Below are positions 61,761-64,000 of a stretch of DNA of 64,000 bases, one piece after another (position 1 is the stretch's first letter; every line of letters begins with the position of its first letter). This stretch comes from Sitta carolinensis (Eukaryota; Chordata; Aves; Passeriformes; Sittidae). Location: the NCBI GenBank assembly GCA_032173965.1, contig CM063290.1, forward strand, positions 1,054,001 to 1,118,000. The letters run 5' to 3'. Made by a program: the position numbers and the translations under genes. A model generated the notes under the pieces. It worked only from the letters and a program-made list of their open reading frames with translations, did no database searches and was not told the origin of the DNA.

Positions 61761-64000
61761 GCTGTGCTTATGAACCTCCCCATAAAGTCTCAGCTACAGG
61801 GAAATAATCTTCTTTTTTTTTTGTGCACGTGTGTGAAACACCGAGCTTTTATTTAAATTACCCCCGAATTGTTGGAAATTATATTGAATTGGATTTTGTA
61901 GGTTTTTCAGGAAAAGCAGAAAATGACACAGCTCTACCACGCGTGTCTCTGATCCAGCCTCACTGGGAATCTGTTAGGAATTAGCTGTGATGGCTTCCAG
62001 AGTGGCTGCTTACCCAATGTGCTGCTTATTATTTTTATTTTTCGCTGTAAACTTTACCAGTCGTTGCTGTTTCCAGGCAGGAGCTGGGGCACCGTGCCCT
62101 GGGATGCAAACTGGGTGGTGAAATTTCTGCAAGGCAGCTCTGGGCAAACCCTGCTGGGTGTTTTGCACACACCAGGAGCTGCAGTGATGCAATCCAAGGA
62201 GGAGGAAACGCTCCCCAGCTTTGTCCAGGTCCCTCTGGCCTTGTCACAGCCCGGGCTCACTGCAAGGTTACTGGAAGGTTTGTGAGTGGTGAGAGCCACT
62301 CTGAGTCACACAAAGAGCTGGAATTAAACGTGAGTGAAACTGAGATGGGGTTGGCCTGCTGAGTGTTTGAGATGTGGTTCTTGCAGCACTGAGCTGGTAT
62401 CAGGATTACAGTGGCAGTTCTTTCTGTTGGCTTGGCATGTTTTGCAATAGGCTTTATTTTCACTACCAGAGAACATTTTTACATAAGCATTTGAATCCAT
62501 TTGCCTCTCTTCAGCAGGTTTTCAGCACAAATTTCCCTTTGTATTGCCATTCTCCTCACTGGCTGCCTCATTTTTGCCATGGTTTCCATTGAACTCTGCC
62601 TCCGTGGGTGTGGGACTTTCTGCTCACCATCTCCCATTGACTTTGGTGGGAATTCTCTCTAGAGAAGACTTACAGAAAACATTTATCTAATTAAATCCAT
62701 CCATTCCCTCATGAAAAACTCCTGTCCGTGCTCAGTGAGCATGAAAACTTCTGCAAACAAATGGAGTGCAAGAGGAAACAGCGTTGAGAGAGACCACCCA
62801 AAGTCCTGAACCAAACCAAGCATCATCCCTCTCCTTCCCCTTTCTTCCAGAGCTGGTGTCCATACTCCCACATTGAGGGAGAAGAAAAAACACCACACTT
62901 ACTTATTATTGGCAGAGACCTTTTAAAATAACAATTAAGAAAGAGCCCTTTGGGAAAATCCTCTGCACAGCAGCCTGTGAGGATGGGCAGAGCGCTCTGC
63001 TCTTTCTGCTGTCCATCCACACTAATCTGGGTTTAATCTGTTTCCCCAGAGTCACGTTCCTGCTCTCAGGGTTTTCTGGCTCCCAGTGCTGTGCCTCACA
63101 TCTGGCTTGGCAGCTGAAGCCAAAGCCTCTCCCTGCTCTGCAGGAATTCTGCCAGGAGATGAAAGCTGGCTGTTTTTAGCTTTGGGGAGTGCAGGACAGT
63201 GCATTGCTGAGGAGTGAAGGGACCTGCAGGTGGCCCAGCCTGTCCAGAGGCTGCTTGGCCACCACTGCTGGCTCAGGGAGCAGGGAGGTGCCCCCAGTTG
63301 TCACAGCCTGGGGCTCTGCCCCCTCAGACCTGTCAGCAGTGACAGACACGGGGGCATTGCCCAAAAGTGGGTTTGATTGGGTTTGGCACCCATGGCAGGT
63401 GGTGGAGAAGGTGCTTCTACAATGAATTTCCATGGTTTGTCCAAGGGTTTAGTCAAGTCCAAGGAGTTGTACTTTTCTCTTCAAAAAGCTCTTTATAAAT
63501 GCTGATAGTTTGGTGATGGATCTGACAGGTCCTGTGTGTTTTACTCTAGGTGATTCCCTCCCTGTTTTTTTTTTTTTTTGTTGTTGTAGTCTAACAAACA
63601 ACTTCCCTTTCCCCATTCCTGAAAAGAGGGGACACTTCCAATTGTAGGATTTACCAAGAGAAGATGTAGCTGGCAGGAAATCCCACTCTGGGATCATCCA
63701 TCATCATTGCTGGAAATGACTGGAAGAGACATGTGGGAAAAGTTACAGAAATTCAGCGAATTGGGGTGAAATTTAATTGAACTTAAGAACAGGAATGACA
63801 AATTTGGCTTCTGGGAAGATAAATCAGAGAACTTTGAAGGACTATCTTGGGAGCTGTTCCCCTCAGAGACAAGGTCACCTCACTTTGTTTGCTCTTGCTT
63901 TCTGATGAATAATCTTGGGGGTTTTTTTTCACTTCCAGATCTGTTGCAATGATTTGTCATTGGATTTTTTTTCCCCTGTAGTTTGTGGTGCTGTCCTTTT

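Larger units (their letters stand above)
55693..64000 (+). other. LEKR1 intron 5, continuing past the window
   Basis: I searched for an exon entering in phase 1 with coiled-coil composition and found none. A short EAENALEKR-like stretch at 56101 gives a stop in the required phase. Unique DNA plus arrays at 58.5 and 59-60 kb and CR1 pieces. Confidence 0.65.

Noticed and set aside
63975..64000. Acceptor-like CCCCTGTAG at the right edge as the next LEKR1 exon
   Set aside because: Only about 20 bases follow and they give hydrophobic, non-coiled-coil residues; cannot be supported.

Overview
The window is vertebrate, and almost certainly avian, genomic DNA. Three things point to this: about thirty short 3' fragments of the CR1 retrotransposon family on both strands, vertebrate splice sites around every coding exon found, and two recognisable vertebrate genes. 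The high GC content and dense minisatellites suggest a songbird, but that is inference.

Layout. Positions 1-1500 are upstream DNA with CR1 pieces. A CpG-rich promoter at about 1500-2500 carries AhR-type (XRE) and AP-1 motifs. The TIPARP gene (PARP7, a mono-ADP-ribosyltransferase) follows on the + strand, with coding exons at 4191-5062, 13594-13762, 14884-15065, 17839-18113 and 18295-18742 and a 3' UTR ending near 18985. From about 19 to 37.5 kb I see no coding gene, only CR1 fragments, several tandem arrays, a duplicated homeodomain-type site cluster and a CpG-rich island at about 33.95-35.65 kb. LEKR1 starts at 37638 on the + strand. Its first five coding exons are at 37638-37685, 47462-47676, 52798-52917, 53302-53477 and 55507-55692, and the gene runs off the right edge. 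TIPARP next to LEKR1 in the same orientation matches the human 3q25 order as I recall it, so this looks like the orthologous locus.

The two most notable points are in TIPARP. First, the deposited sequence lacks one base in the PARP-domain exon (about 17938/17939). As written, the protein would end before the catalytic centre, although everything downstream is well preserved in the shifted frame. Second, intron structure is unusual. Intron 3 ends in a polypyrimidine stretch with no AG for about 516 nt before exon 4. Intron 4 begins with a minisatellite whose unit contains a copy of exon 4's own 5' splice site, so the real donor is followed by about eight decoys. A further array just inside LEKR1 intron 1 repeats a consensus-like donor.

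Tandem arrays make up very roughly an eighth of the window. Their long open reading frames are by-products of stop-free repeat units, not genes. I found no operon, CRISPR array, convincing RNA gene or intact mobile-element gene.
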